This document shows, piece after piece, positions 1 through 7,022 of a stretch of 12,476 nucleotides of DNA. The stretch is from Propionivibrio sp. GTDB lineage: Bacteria > Pseudomonadota > Gammaproteobacteria > Burkholderiales > Rhodocyclaceae. Both the position numbers and the translations under genes were made by a program. How positions within the stretch are numbered: position 1 is the stretch's first letter; each line of letters opens with the position of its first letter. A model generated the notes under the pieces. The model had not been told where the DNA came from. It searched no databases and saw only the letters and a list, made by a program, of their open reading frames with translations. The DNA lies in contig QKII01000161.1 in the NCBI GenBank assembly GCA_003249625.1, forward strand, positions 1 through 12,476. The letters are read 5' to 3'.

Positions 1-22
1 CGCATTCCGGCCGAAAGCATCC

Positions 23-1114
23 ATGAATGAGCATCCGAACGCCCCCTTCAGCGGGCTGGACCTTCTTTCCTCTTCGGTCATCCTGCTTGATGAAAATCTG
101 GATATCCGCTACCTGAACTCCGCCGCAGAGGATCTCCTCGCGATCAGCGGGAAATCCGTCACAGGATCAAAACTTAGCGACGTCGCGGCTTGCCCGTCGA
201 CATTGCTGGAAGCGCTGGACAACGCCTTGCAGCATGGCTGGAGCCATAGCGGCCAGAACATCGAAATCCGGCGCAACGACGACCTGCTGCTGCAACTGAA
301 CTGCACCGTCATTCGGGTAGACGCCGACGGAATCCGCCTGCTTGTGGAACTTTGGCCGATCGACCAGCAAATCAAGGCGACCCGGGAAGAACGCCTCCTC
401 GAACAGCAGCTGGCCAACCGCGAGTTGATCCGCAATCTCGCGCACGAGATCAAGAATCCGCTGGGCGGCATACGCGGAGCTGCACAGTTGCTCGAACATG
501 AACTCAATAACCCTGCGCTTCGCGAGTACACCCAGGTCATCATCAAGGAAGCAGATCGCCTTCAGGATTTGATGAAGCGCCTGCTCTCACCGCACCGCCC
601 GATGCAGCCCGGTTCAGTCAACATCCACGAGATTCTTGAACGCGTGCGCAGCCTTTTGAAAGCGGAATTCCCAAAAGCGCTGATGATCCGTCGCGATTAC
701 GACACGAGCCTGCCGGAATTGATCGGTGATCGCGAACAGCTGATCCAGGCCGTACTGAACATCGCGCGCAATGCCGCGCAGGCGATCATGAATCGACCTG
801 ATGAAGAAGCCGAGGGACAGATCACTTTCCGTACGCGCATTACCCGGCAGGTAACTCTGGCCAAGAAGCGCTTCCCGCTGGCGATAGAGCTGCAGGTCAT
901 CGACAACGGGCCAGGGATTCCGGAAGACATCCGGGAGCGCATGTTCTACCCACTGGTCTCCGGACGTGAAGGGGGCAACGGACTCGGTCTGACGCTGGCG
1001 CAGAATTTCGTATTGCAGCATCAGGGAACCATCGAATGCCAGAGCCGGCCGGGCTTCACCTGCTTCACGATCCGCATGCCATTGAATCTCGGCGAAGGGA
1101 GGGTGGTGGGCTGA
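23..1114 (+). CDS. glnL: Nitrogen regulation sensor histidine kinase NtrB
   Basis: This is the cytoplasmic kinase/phosphatase that phosphorylates NtrC under nitrogen limitation and, in known systems, is switched by P-II proteins. Its 363 residues match the family length. A PAS-like sensor covers roughly residues 10-110. The dimerisation/phospho-acceptor helix carries NLAHEIKNPLGG, with the phosphorylated histidine at residue 141. The ATPase domain has an N-box (LNIARNAAQA, about 246-255), a G1 box (DNGPGIP, 294-300) and a G2 box (GGNGLGL, 317-323). No membrane segment is visible, which fits NtrB rather than a membrane sensor. The HEIKNPLGGIRGAAQLL signature is typical of NtrB. The ATG at 23 has only a weak upstream GAAAG, and an upstream gene may overlap it. 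ntrC follows after 39 bases on the same strand. I am confident of the assignment. Confidence 0.95.
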   Translation: MNEHPNAPFSGLDLLSSSVILLDENLDIRYLNSAAEDLLAISGKSVTGSKLSDVAACPSTLLEALDNALQHGWSHSGQNIEIRRNDDLLLQLNCTVIRVDADGIRLLVELWPIDQQIKATREERLLEQQLANRELIRNLAHEIKNPLGGIRGAAQLLEHELNNPALREYTQVIIKEADRLQDLMKRLLSPHRPMQPGSVNIHEILERVRSLLKAEFPKALMIRRDYDTSLPELIGDREQLIQAVLNIARNAAQAIMNRPDEEAEGQITFRTRITRQVTLAKKRFPLAIELQVIDNGPGIPEDIRERMFYPLVSGREGGNGLGLTLAQNFVLQHQGTIECQSRPGFTCFTIRMPLNLGEGRVVG

Positions 1115-1153
1115 TGGCAAGCTATTTGCTACACCGTTCCCATCCTGATCACA

Positions 1154-2596
1154 ATGCCTGAGAAAAATATGAAACCTGTGTGGATTGTCGACGACGACAA
1201 GTCGATTCGCTGGGTGCTGGAAAAGACCCTGTCGCGGGAGCAGACGCCGTTCAAGAGCTTTGCTTCGGCGACCGAGGCATTGGCCCAACTCGACGCCGGC
1301 ACCGAGCCGCCGCAGGTTCTGGTGTCCGATATCCGCATGCCCGGCGAGTCAGGGCTCGACCTGCTGAGAAAGGTCAAGGAGCGCTTCCCCGCGTTGCCGG
1401 TGATCATCATGACCGCCTATTCAGACCTCGATAGCGCGGTTGCGGCCTTTCAGGGCGGCGCCTTCGAGTATCTGCCAAAGCCGTTCGACGTCGACCAGGC
1501 ACTGGAACTGATCCGTCGCGCCGTCGACGAAAGCCTGCACCAAGGTGGTGCAACCGATGAACTGGGCATGGTGCCGGAAATTCTCGGCAAGGCGCCGGCG
1601 ATGCAAGAGGTATTCCGTGCGATCGGGCGACTCAGCCAGTCGTCTGCAACAGTAATGATCACGGGCGAATCGGGAACCGGCAAGGAACTCGTCGCCCGCG
1701 CCCTGCACCGACATAGTCCGCGGGCGGACAAGCCGTTCATCGCCATCAACACTGCCGCCATCCCGAAGGATCTGCTTGAATCCGAACTGTTTGGTCACGA
1801 GCGGGGCGCGTTCACCGGCGCTGCTACACAGCGACGTGGCCGCTTCGAGCAGGCTGAAGGCGGCACGCTGTTCCTCGATGAAATCGGCGACATGCCGGCG
1901 GAGCTGCAGACGCGCCTCCTACGCGTGCTCTCCGACGGCAATTTCTATCGCGTTGGCGGACATTCACCAATTCGCGCCAATGTGCGCATCATCGCCGCCA
2001 CACACCAGAATCTCGAAGAACGGGTCAAGGAAGGCCTGTTTCGGGAAGACCTTTTTCACCGCCTCAACGTCATCCGCGTCCGTCTGCCAAGCCTGCGCGA
2101 ACGGAGCGAGGACATTCCCATCCTGGCCCGACACTTCCTGCAAAAGAGTGCTCAGGAACTCGGTGTCGAGGCCAAGCGGATTTCCGACGCAGCATTGCGG
2201 CAGTTGTCGTCGCTCGAATTTCCCGGCAACGTTCGGCAGTTGGAAAACGTCTGTCACTGGCTGACCGTAATGGCGCCGGGGCAACTCGTCGACCTCGGCG
2301 ACCTGCCTCCCGAGTTACGCGAGGCGGCACCGGCAGCGGGCGGTGCAACCGACTGGGAAGGAGCTCTGGCGCAGGTGGTCGACCGCATGCTGACCACCGA
2401 CGAAGGGAAGGTGCACGAAAAGCTGACCAACGTCTTCGAGCGCATCCTGATCAACCGCGCGCTGATGCATACCGGTGGGCGACGGATCGAGGCGGCCCAG
2501 GCGCTGGGCATTGGTCGAAACACCATCACCCGCAAGATCCAGGATCTCGGCCTTGACGGAGGGCGGTCGGATGAAACGGAGCAAGCGGCCGGATAA
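1154..2596 (+). CDS. glnG: Nitrogen regulation response regulator NtrC (sigma-54 activator)
   Basis: This is an enhancer-binding activator that drives sigma-54 promoters when phosphorylated by NtrB. It shows the three NtrC domains in order. The receiver domain (about 7-125) has the acidic cluster VDDD, the phospho-acceptor Asp59 in SDIRMPG, and a conserved Lys in LPKPFD. The AAA+ domain (about 143-375) has Walker A GESGTGKE (171-178), the sigma-54 contact loop GAFTGA (218-223) and a Walker B-like [12 protein letters not shown] Fis-type helix-turn-helix lies at the C-terminus ([17 protein letters not shown], about 446-462). The start is uncertain. The ATG at 1154 has no Shine-Dalgarno. An in-frame ATG at 1169 would begin [10 protein letters not shown] and put the phospho-acceptor at residue 54, as in E. 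coli NtrC. A candidate sigma-54 promoter for such a regulator sits before amt at the far end of the window. Confidence 0.95.
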   Translation: MPEKNMKPVWIVDDDKSIRWVLEKTLSREQTPFKSFASATEALAQLDAGTEPPQVLVSDIRMPGESGLDLLRKVKERFPALPVIIMTAYSDLDSAVAAFQGGAFEYLPKPFDVDQALELIRRAVDESLHQGGATDELGMVPEILGKAPAMQEVFRAIGRLSQSSATVMITGESGTGKELVARALHRHSPRADKPFIAINTAAIPKDLLESELFGHERGAFTGAATQRRGRFEQAEGGTLFLDEIGDMPAELQTRLLRVLSDGNFYRVGGHSPIRANVRIIAATHQNLEERVKEGLFREDLFHRLNVIRVRLPSLRERSEDIPILARHFLQKSAQELGVEAKRISDAALRQLSSLEFPGNVRQLENVCHWLTVMAPGQLVDLGDLPPELREAAPAAGGATDWEGALAQVVDRMLTTDEGKVHEKLTNVFERILINRALMHTGGRRIEAAQALGIGRNTITRKIQDLGLDGGRSDETEQAAG

Positions 2597-2631
2597 TCAG
2601 CGATAATGGCGCCCCCGAAAGGTGCCGCCCG

Positions 2632-3441
2632 ATGTCTGAATCCTCCGCCCAACTGATCGATCCTTCGCGTTTGCCCGAACTGCTCGCCGAGACGCGCGAG
2701 CGGTTTAAGGTTGTTGCACTGGCCGAGTGCGCTTCGACCAACACGGTCATGTTGCAGCTTGCCGAGGATGGCGCACCGTCCGGGACGGTCGTGGTCACCG
2801 ATCGGCAAACGGCAGGGCGAGGCAGCCGCGGACGGACCTGGATGGCTTCGCCGGAGTCCAGCCTGACCTTCTCCGTGCTATGGTCCTTCCCGGGCGGGCT
2901 GGAACGTCTGTCCGGCCTGTCGCTGGCGGTTGGTGTTGCGGTGGTACAAGCTTTGCGTCGTTGCGGCGCAAGCGGCGTGCAGTTGAAGTGGCCAAACGAT
3001 ATCCTTTTCGGCCAGGGCAAGCTCGGCGGCATCCTCGTGGAATTGCATGCTGACGAACAAGGGGCCAAGGCAATTATCGGTATTGGTCTCAATCTTCGGC
3101 TGCCGGAAAGTATTGGCGAGCCGAGTGTCGCCGCCCTTCCCGCAGCAGCGCTGGAACAAATTGTCGCCGAACTGCCCGAACGCCATTTGCTGCTCTCCCA
3201 TCTGCTGCGTGCGCTGGCTGCTACCTTCGATCGTTTCGCCGCCGGAGGATTCGCCGCGGTCCGTGCTGATTGGCACGCCTCCCACGCCTGGCAGGACCGG
3301 CCCGTACGTCTGCTGCGCGATGGTCGCATCGACAAGGAAGGCGTATGCGCCGGCGCAGACACGGATGGCGCGCTGCTGGTTAGTACCGCGCACGGCCTCG
3401 AACGTTGTCTGTCCGGCGACGTTTCGCTCAGGCCGCTATGA
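2632..3441 (+). CDS. birA: Biotin--[acetyl-CoA-carboxylase] ligase BirA (no DNA-binding domain)
   Basis: The enzyme activates biotin to biotinyl-AMP and transfers it to the lysine of biotin carboxyl carrier protein. Visible motifs are STN (36-38), the biotinyl-AMP loop GRGSRGRTW (62-70), KWPND with the catalytic-site lysine (119-123), KLGGILVE (130-137) and GIGLNL (150-155), followed by a small C-terminal domain. At 269 residues the protein begins almost directly with the ligase fold. It lacks the N-terminal winged helix of E. coli BirA, so it should be a monofunctional ligase and not the biotin-operon repressor. It starts 35 bases after ntrC. Its stop overlaps the coaX start in ATGA at 3438-3441, which implies coupled translation of the two. 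Confidence 0.94.
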   Translation: MSESSAQLIDPSRLPELLAETRERFKVVALAECASTNTVMLQLAEDGAPSGTVVVTDRQTAGRGSRGRTWMASPESSLTFSVLWSFPGGLERLSGLSLAVGVAVVQALRRCGASGVQLKWPNDILFGQGKLGGILVELHADEQGAKAIIGIGLNLRLPESIGEPSVAALPAAALEQIVAELPERHLLLSHLLRALAATFDRFAAGGFAAVRADWHASHAWQDRPVRLLRDGRIDKEGVCAGADTDGALLVSTAHGLERCLSGDVSLRPL

Positions 3442-4160
3442 TCGTCGCCATCGATGCCGGCAATTCCCGCATCAAGTGGGGATGCCATGACGGAACCGCC
3501 TGGAAGGAGCGCGGCAACCTGCCGACCGACGAAGCGGAGCGGCTGGCCGACGTGGCCGCCCGTTGGTCCAGGACGGCACGCATCTTCGCGTGCAGCGTCG
3601 CCGGGCCGAACGTGGAAGCTGCAACGCAGCAAGCGTTGGCCGCGGTGGGCTTCACGGTGCACTGGGTCCGCCCGGAGCTATCCGCCCATGGCGTGCACAA
3701 TAACTATGAACAACCGGAGCGTCTCGGTGCAGATCGGTGGGCGGCGCTGGTTGCCGCCCGCCACAAGATGGCGGGCCCGTGCGTGGTGGTGTGCTCCGGC
3801 ACGGCGACAACGGTCGACTGGCTCGATGGCGCGGGAAATTTCCGTGGAGGACTGATTCTTCCCGGCATGCATCTCATGCTCACTGCGCTGGCCCGGGGCA
3901 CGGCACAACTGCCGCATGCCCGCGGGTGTTTCCGCGACGAGCCGCGCAACACCATGGATGCCATCGTCTCCGGTTGTCTGCATGCGCAAGCTGGTGCCAT
4001 CGAGCGCATGTTTGCCAAGGTGGCCGCAGAAGAATCAGACGCACAATGCGTCCTTACCGGTGGTGCCGCACATCGGCTGGCTCCCTGTCTCGGAATCCCG
4101 TGCCGGGTCGAGGAAACCCTCGTTCTTGACGGTCTGCTGCAATACGCTTCCGCAACCTGA
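3438..4160 (+). CDS. coaX: Type III pantothenate kinase CoaX
   Basis: This enzyme phosphorylates pantothenate, the first committed step of coenzyme A synthesis, using the ASKHA fold. In Bordetella the orthologue was first named Baf. The protein opens with the nucleotide-binding strand MIVAIDAGNSRIKW (Asp6). It then shows QPERLGADRW (92-101), where Asp99 matches the family's catalytic aspartate, SGTATTVD (120-127) and GGLILPG (137-143). Its 240 residues are normal for the family. I chose the ATG at 3438 because the protein then begins exactly at the conserved first strand and overlaps the birA stop by four bases. A longer in-frame start at 3405 would add unconserved residues from inside birA. 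birA-coaX pairing is common in betaproteobacteria. The last enzyme of the same pathway, coaE, lies at 6320. Confidence 0.94.
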   Translation: MIVAIDAGNSRIKWGCHDGTAWKERGNLPTDEAERLADVAARWSRTARIFACSVAGPNVEAATQQALAAVGFTVHWVRPELSAHGVHNNYEQPERLGADRWAALVAARHKMAGPCVVVCSGTATTVDWLDGAGNFRGGLILPGMHLMLTALARGTAQLPHARGCFRDEPRNTMDAIVSGCLHAQAGAIERMFAKVAAEESDAQCVLTGGAAHRLAPCLGIPCRVEETLVLDGLLQYASAT

Positions 4161-4181
4161 GCAAGCCGGGGCGCCAGCCTC

Positions 4182-4187
4182 TATACT
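4182..4187 (+). promoter_or_regulatory. Candidate sigma-70 -10 box before trpB2
   Basis: TATACT matches TATAAT at five of six positions and lies in the 66-base gap between coaX and the TrpB-like gene, 39 bases before the start codon. The best -35 with about 18-base spacing is TGAGCA at 4158, only three of six matches. The promoter is therefore plausible but weak. It would allow the trpB2 gene to be expressed independently of birA-coaX. Confidence 0.3.
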
Positions 4188-4216
4188 TCTGGTTTTCCGA
4201 TTCGGCATCCATTTCC

Positions 4217-4221
4217 GGGAG
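4217..4221 (+). promoter_or_regulatory. Shine-Dalgarno for trpB2
   Basis: GGGAG ends five bases before the ATG at 4227 and supports that start codon. It is among the clearer ribosome binding sites in the window. Confidence 0.55.
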
Positions 4222-4226
4222 TTTTC

Positions 4227-5591
4227 ATGGAATCGCTGCGCTTTGTCCTTCCCCAATCCGAAATTCCAACGCACTGGTACAACGTAGTCGCCGACATGCC
4301 CAACGCGCCGCTACCGCCGCTGGGGCCGGACGGGAAGCCGGCGACACCTGAACAAATGGGTGCCATCTTCCCGATGGCGATCCTTGAACAGGAGATGTCC
4401 GCCGAGCGCTGGATACCGATTCCCCAGGAGGTACGCGAGATCTACCGGCTCTGGCGCCCGTCACCGCTGGTTCGGGCTGCACGGCTCGAGCAAATGCTCG
4501 GCACACCGGCAAAAATCTATTACAAGAACGAAGGCGTCTCGCCAGCGGGATCGCACAAGCCGAATACCGCCGTGCCGCAGGCATACTACAACCGCCAGGC
4601 GGGCATCAAGCGCATCACCACCGAAACGGGAGCCGGGCAGTGGGGCTGCTCGATGGCACTCGCCGGGCAGATGTTCGGCGTGGATGTGCGCGTGTACATG
4701 GTCAAGGTAAGCTACCAGCAGAAGCCCTACCGACGCTCGATGATGCAGACCTGGGGCGCCGAGGTCTTCGCCAGCCCGTCGGAAATGACCCAGACCGGAC
4801 GTGATGCATTGGCCCGGGATCCGGGCAACATGGGCTCGCTTGGCCTGGCGATCTCCGAGGCGGTCGAGGAAGCCGCCGCCCGCCCCGATACCAACTACGC
4901 GCTCGGCTCGGTTCTCAACCATGTCGCGCTACACCAAACCATTATCGGCCTTGAGGCGAAAAAGCAGTTCGAAATGGCCGGCGACTGGCCGGACGTGGTT
5001 TTCGCGCCCTGCGGCGGCGGCTCGTCGTTCGCCGGGATGGCCTTCCCGTTTCTTGCCGACAATGCCGCGGGGGGGCGCAGCGGCCGCATGGTGCGGCTGG
5101 TGGCCGTCGAGCCGACCTCGTGCCCTTCGCTGACCAAGGGCAAGTATGCTTATGACTTCGGCGACTCGTCGGGCTTCACGCCGCTGATGAAGATGTTCAC
5201 CCTCGGCCATGACTTCATGCCGCCGGGCATCCACGCCGGCGGTTTGCGCTATCACGGCGCATCACCGCTCGTCTCGCAGCTGTACCACGAGGGGCTGATC
5301 GAGGCGATTGCCGTGCCGCAACTGGCAACGTTCGAGGCCGGCGTGATGTTCGCACGCGCCGAAGGAATCGTGCCCGCCCCCGAGTCATGCCACGCCATTC
5401 GCGGTGCAATCGACGAGGCGCTGCGCTGCAAGCAGAGTGGCGAGCCGAAGACGATCCTGTTCAACCTGACCGGGCACGGGCATTTCGACATGACGTCGTA
5501 CGATCGCTACTTCGCCGGCGAACTTGAGGATTTCGCCTACCCCGAGGAAGCGATCCGGCAGTCGCTGGAGCATCTGCCCAATGTCGGCTGA
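4227..5591 (+). CDS. TrpB2-type tryptophan synthase beta-like PLP enzyme
   Basis: This is a PLP-dependent beta-replacement enzyme of the TrpB2 class, expected to condense indole with serine (or a related acceptor) to give tryptophan. Its 454 residues are longer than classical TrpB (about 400), which is normal for TrpB2. The PLP Schiff-base lysine is Lys111 in GSHKPNTA. ETGAGQWG (133-140) carries the catalytic glutamate, where classical TrpB has ETGAGQHG. CGGGSS (262-267) binds the PLP phosphate, and AGGLRYHG (337-344) and PAPESCHA (383-390) are further family motifs. The N-terminus (HWYNVVADMP) is TrpB2-like. No trpA, trpF or other tryptophan gene is present. It therefore probably acts without an alpha subunit, perhaps salvaging indole, which is an inference. 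The start has a good GGGAG site, and a candidate -10 lies upstream. Confidence 0.9.
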   Translation: MESLRFVLPQSEIPTHWYNVVADMPNAPLPPLGPDGKPATPEQMGAIFPMAILEQEMSAERWIPIPQEVREIYRLWRPSPLVRAARLEQMLGTPAKIYYKNEGVSPAGSHKPNTAVPQAYYNRQAGIKRITTETGAGQWGCSMALAGQMFGVDVRVYMVKVSYQQKPYRRSMMQTWGAEVFASPSEMTQTGRDALARDPGNMGSLGLAISEAVEEAAARPDTNYALGSVLNHVALHQTIIGLEAKKQFEMAGDWPDVVFAPCGGGSSFAGMAFPFLADNAAGGRSGRMVRLVAVEPTSCPSLTKGKYAYDFGDSSGFTPLMKMFTLGHDFMPPGIHAGGLRYHGASPLVSQLYHEGLIEAIAVPQLATFEAGVMFARAEGIVPAPESCHAIRGAIDEALRCKQSGEPKTILFNLTGHGHFDMTSYDRYFAGELEDFAYPEEAIRQSLEHLPNVG

Positions 5592-5633
5592 CGTCGTGAA
5601 AGGTCGCGTGGATCAAGGAATGAAAGGGCAATA

Positions 5634-6323
5634 ATGCGCATCTTCGTATTCCTGCTGTTTCTGGCCAATCTGCTGTTCTTTGTCTGGACCCGGGGCTACT
5701 TCGGCGTTACGGAGAACGCGGATGCATTCCGTGTCAGTCAGCAGCTGCGGCCTGATCAGGTTCGAATCGTCACCAACGATGTGCCGCCACCGGAGATCGC
5801 GCGTGCGGAGAAAAAGGTCGCCAGGCCCGAGGAGAAATCGCCGGTCGAAACCTGCACCTTGTTGGTCGAATTGCCCCCAGCCGATGCCGATCGACTTGAG
5901 TCCGCTCTGGCGGAATCGCTTGCCGGTGTAGCGGCAGCGCGTACGAACTTTCCGGGCACATCGAGTTTCTGGGTTCACATCCCGCCACTGAAAACAAAGC
6001 GGGACGCGGAAACCAAGGCCGGGGAACTGAAGGATCTCGGCATCAAGGAATACTTCATCGTACAAGAGAGTGGCGCCAATCAGTTCGCCATCTCCCTGGG
6101 GTTATTCTCCTCGTCCGACGCGGCAACGGCAGCACTCGCCAAGCTGCGCGAGCAAGGAGTGCGCTCCGCCCGGATTGCGGAGAGACAGCTCAAGCCCCCG
6201 CTGGCACAGCTTGAACTTCGCGCACCGGAAGAAAAAGCAGCTGAGCTTGAGCAGTGGCTCGCCAGGACAGCGCCAGACGCGCGTCGCAGCGCGTGCAAGT
6301 TGCGGAACGCCTCCAGTCAATGA
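5634..6323 (+). CDS. Membrane-anchored SPOR-domain protein
   Basis: This is a probable bitopic inner-membrane protein with a periplasmic peptidoglycan-binding domain. Residues 1-19 are strongly hydrophobic and aromatic (FVFLLFLANLLFFVW) with no cleavage motif, so they should act as a signal anchor. A charged Pro/Glu/Lys linker follows (about 40-72). Residues about 112-185 fit a SPOR fold, with a strand around FWVHIPPL, a helix, then a strand around FAISLGLF and a helix. SPOR domains bind denuded glycan strands at the septum, so a cell-division role is likely but unproven. Shorter strand-helix segments flank it (about 74-97 and 192-211). AAAGGG lies six bases before the ATG. The gene stop overlaps the coaE start in ATGA. 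No specific gene name can be given. Confidence 0.8.
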   Translation: MRIFVFLLFLANLLFFVWTRGYFGVTENADAFRVSQQLRPDQVRIVTNDVPPPEIARAEKKVARPEEKSPVETCTLLVELPPADADRLESALAESLAGVAAARTNFPGTSSFWVHIPPLKTKRDAETKAGELKDLGIKEYFIVQESGANQFAISLGLFSSSDAATAALAKLREQGVRSARIAERQLKPPLAQLELRAPEEKAAELEQWLARTAPDARRSACKLRNASSQ

Positions 6324-6946
6324 GCTTCGTCGTCGGCGTAACAGGCGGCATCGGCAGTGGGAAGACCACAGTTGCGAATCTGTTCGCCGAACTCGGCGCG
6401 GCCGTTGTCGATACCGATGCGATCGCACACGAACTGACCGGACCGCACGGAGCGGCGATGCCAAAGATCGCCGAAACCTTCGGCGAGCGCATTCTACGAG
6501 CAGACGGTAGTCTCGATCGTGGATCGATGCGGCAACTTTGCTTTTCCGAACCCGCGGCGCGCAGGCAACTGGAGGCAATCCTTCATCCGATGATCCGCAG
6601 CGAGAGCGTGGCCCGTTGCCAGCGCGCCAGCCACGCCCCTTACGTGTTGCTGGTAGTGCCGCTGCTCGTGGAGTCGGGAGCCTATCGCCAACACATCGAC
6701 CGGATTCTGGTCATCGACTGTGCCGAGTCGGTCCAGGTAAAGCGGGTCATGGCGCGTAGCGGCCTGTCTGCCGACGATGTACTTGCCATCATGGCGACGC
6801 AGGCGAACCGCGAGGAACGCCGCGCAGCGGCAGACGATGTGCTCATGAACAGCGATGGCCTCGATGAGCTTCAGCCGCAGGTACTTCGTCTGCACCATCG
6901 TTATGTTGAACTGGCCAGAAAGGCCCCGGAACGGGCAGATACTTAA
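6320..6946 (+). CDS. coaE: Dephospho-CoA kinase CoaE
   Basis: This cytoplasmic P-loop kinase phosphorylates the ribose 3'-hydroxyl of dephospho-CoA, the final step of coenzyme A synthesis. Walker A is GGIGSGKT (9-16). Other family landmarks are DTDAIAHEL (31-39), the LHP motif (88-90), VVPLLVE (112-118), a QANREERRAAADDV segment (161-174) with the lid arginines, and the C-terminal LHHRYVEL (191-198). Its 208 residues are typical. I chose the ATG at 6320, because the protein then begins MSFVVGVTGG just ahead of the P-loop as in other CoaE proteins. An in-frame ATG at 6254 would add 22 residues from within the SPOR gene. The start overlaps the SPOR stop in ATGA. In many betaproteobacteria coaE follows pilD; here the SPOR gene occupies that place. 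Confidence 0.95.
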   Translation: MSFVVGVTGGIGSGKTTVANLFAELGAAVVDTDAIAHELTGPHGAAMPKIAETFGERILRADGSLDRGSMRQLCFSEPAARRQLEAILHPMIRSESVARCQRASHAPYVLLVVPLLVESGAYRQHIDRILVIDCAESVQVKRVMARSGLSADDVLAIMATQANREERRAAADDVLMNSDGLDELQPQVLRLHHRYVELARKAPERADT

Positions 6947-6955
6947 GGCGTACTG

Positions 6956-6984
6956 TTGAGATTTGTTCGCAAATGTCTCAGAAT
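6956..6984 (+). promoter_or_regulatory. Candidate sigma-70 promoter with dyad in the spacer, before zapD
   Basis: TTGAGA (6956-6961, five of six to TTGACA) is followed by a 17-base spacer and CAGAAT (6979-6984, four of six to TATAAT). The predicted RNA start, near 6991, would leave about a 30-base leader before the zapD GTG. An inverted repeat (6957-6980) overlaps both the -35 and the start of the -10, so a bound repressor could block the site. No experimental support can be seen from sequence alone. Confidence 0.4.
6957..6980 (+). repeat. Imperfect inverted repeat with TTCG loop
   Basis: TGAGATTTG pairs with CAAA-TG-TCTCA around a TTCG loop. This gives nine base pairs with a two-base bulge on the right arm. 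No T-run follows, so it does not look like an intrinsic terminator. It could be a DNA operator, or an RNA hairpin in transcripts read through from coaE. Confidence 0.5.
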
Positions 6985-7022
6985 GCAGACAATTTCATCC
7001 AATTTCCCTCCCCGGCGGCAAT

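Noticed and set aside
614..1288. A 224-codon minus-strand frame opposite ntrB and the ntrC start
   Set aside because: It covers the conserved kinase motifs on the other strand, with no recognisable domain and no ribosome binding site context.
2592..2607. Two GATAAT boxes before birA as a sigma-70 promoter
   Set aside because: No acceptable -35 lies 16-18 bases upstream of either box; the only TTGACG is too far away.
3405..3437. Upstream ATG for CoaX
   Set aside because: It adds 11 residues ahead of the conserved first strand; the ATGA overlap start at 3438 fits the family.
2526..3662. A 378-codon open frame on the minus strand opposite birA and coaX
   Set aside because: It is Ser/Arg/Pro-rich, resembles no family, and lies wholly opposite two well-conserved genes. 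Long antisense frames are expected at this GC content.
5620..5634. Four-codon frame MKGQ ending in TAATG over the SPOR start
   Set aside because: It is too short to distinguish from chance, and the SPOR start has its own AAAGGG site.
6963..7022. TTG start giving a 20-residue longer ZapD
   Set aside because: Family conservation begins at the GTG at 7023, and the extension runs through the promoter and inverted repeat.
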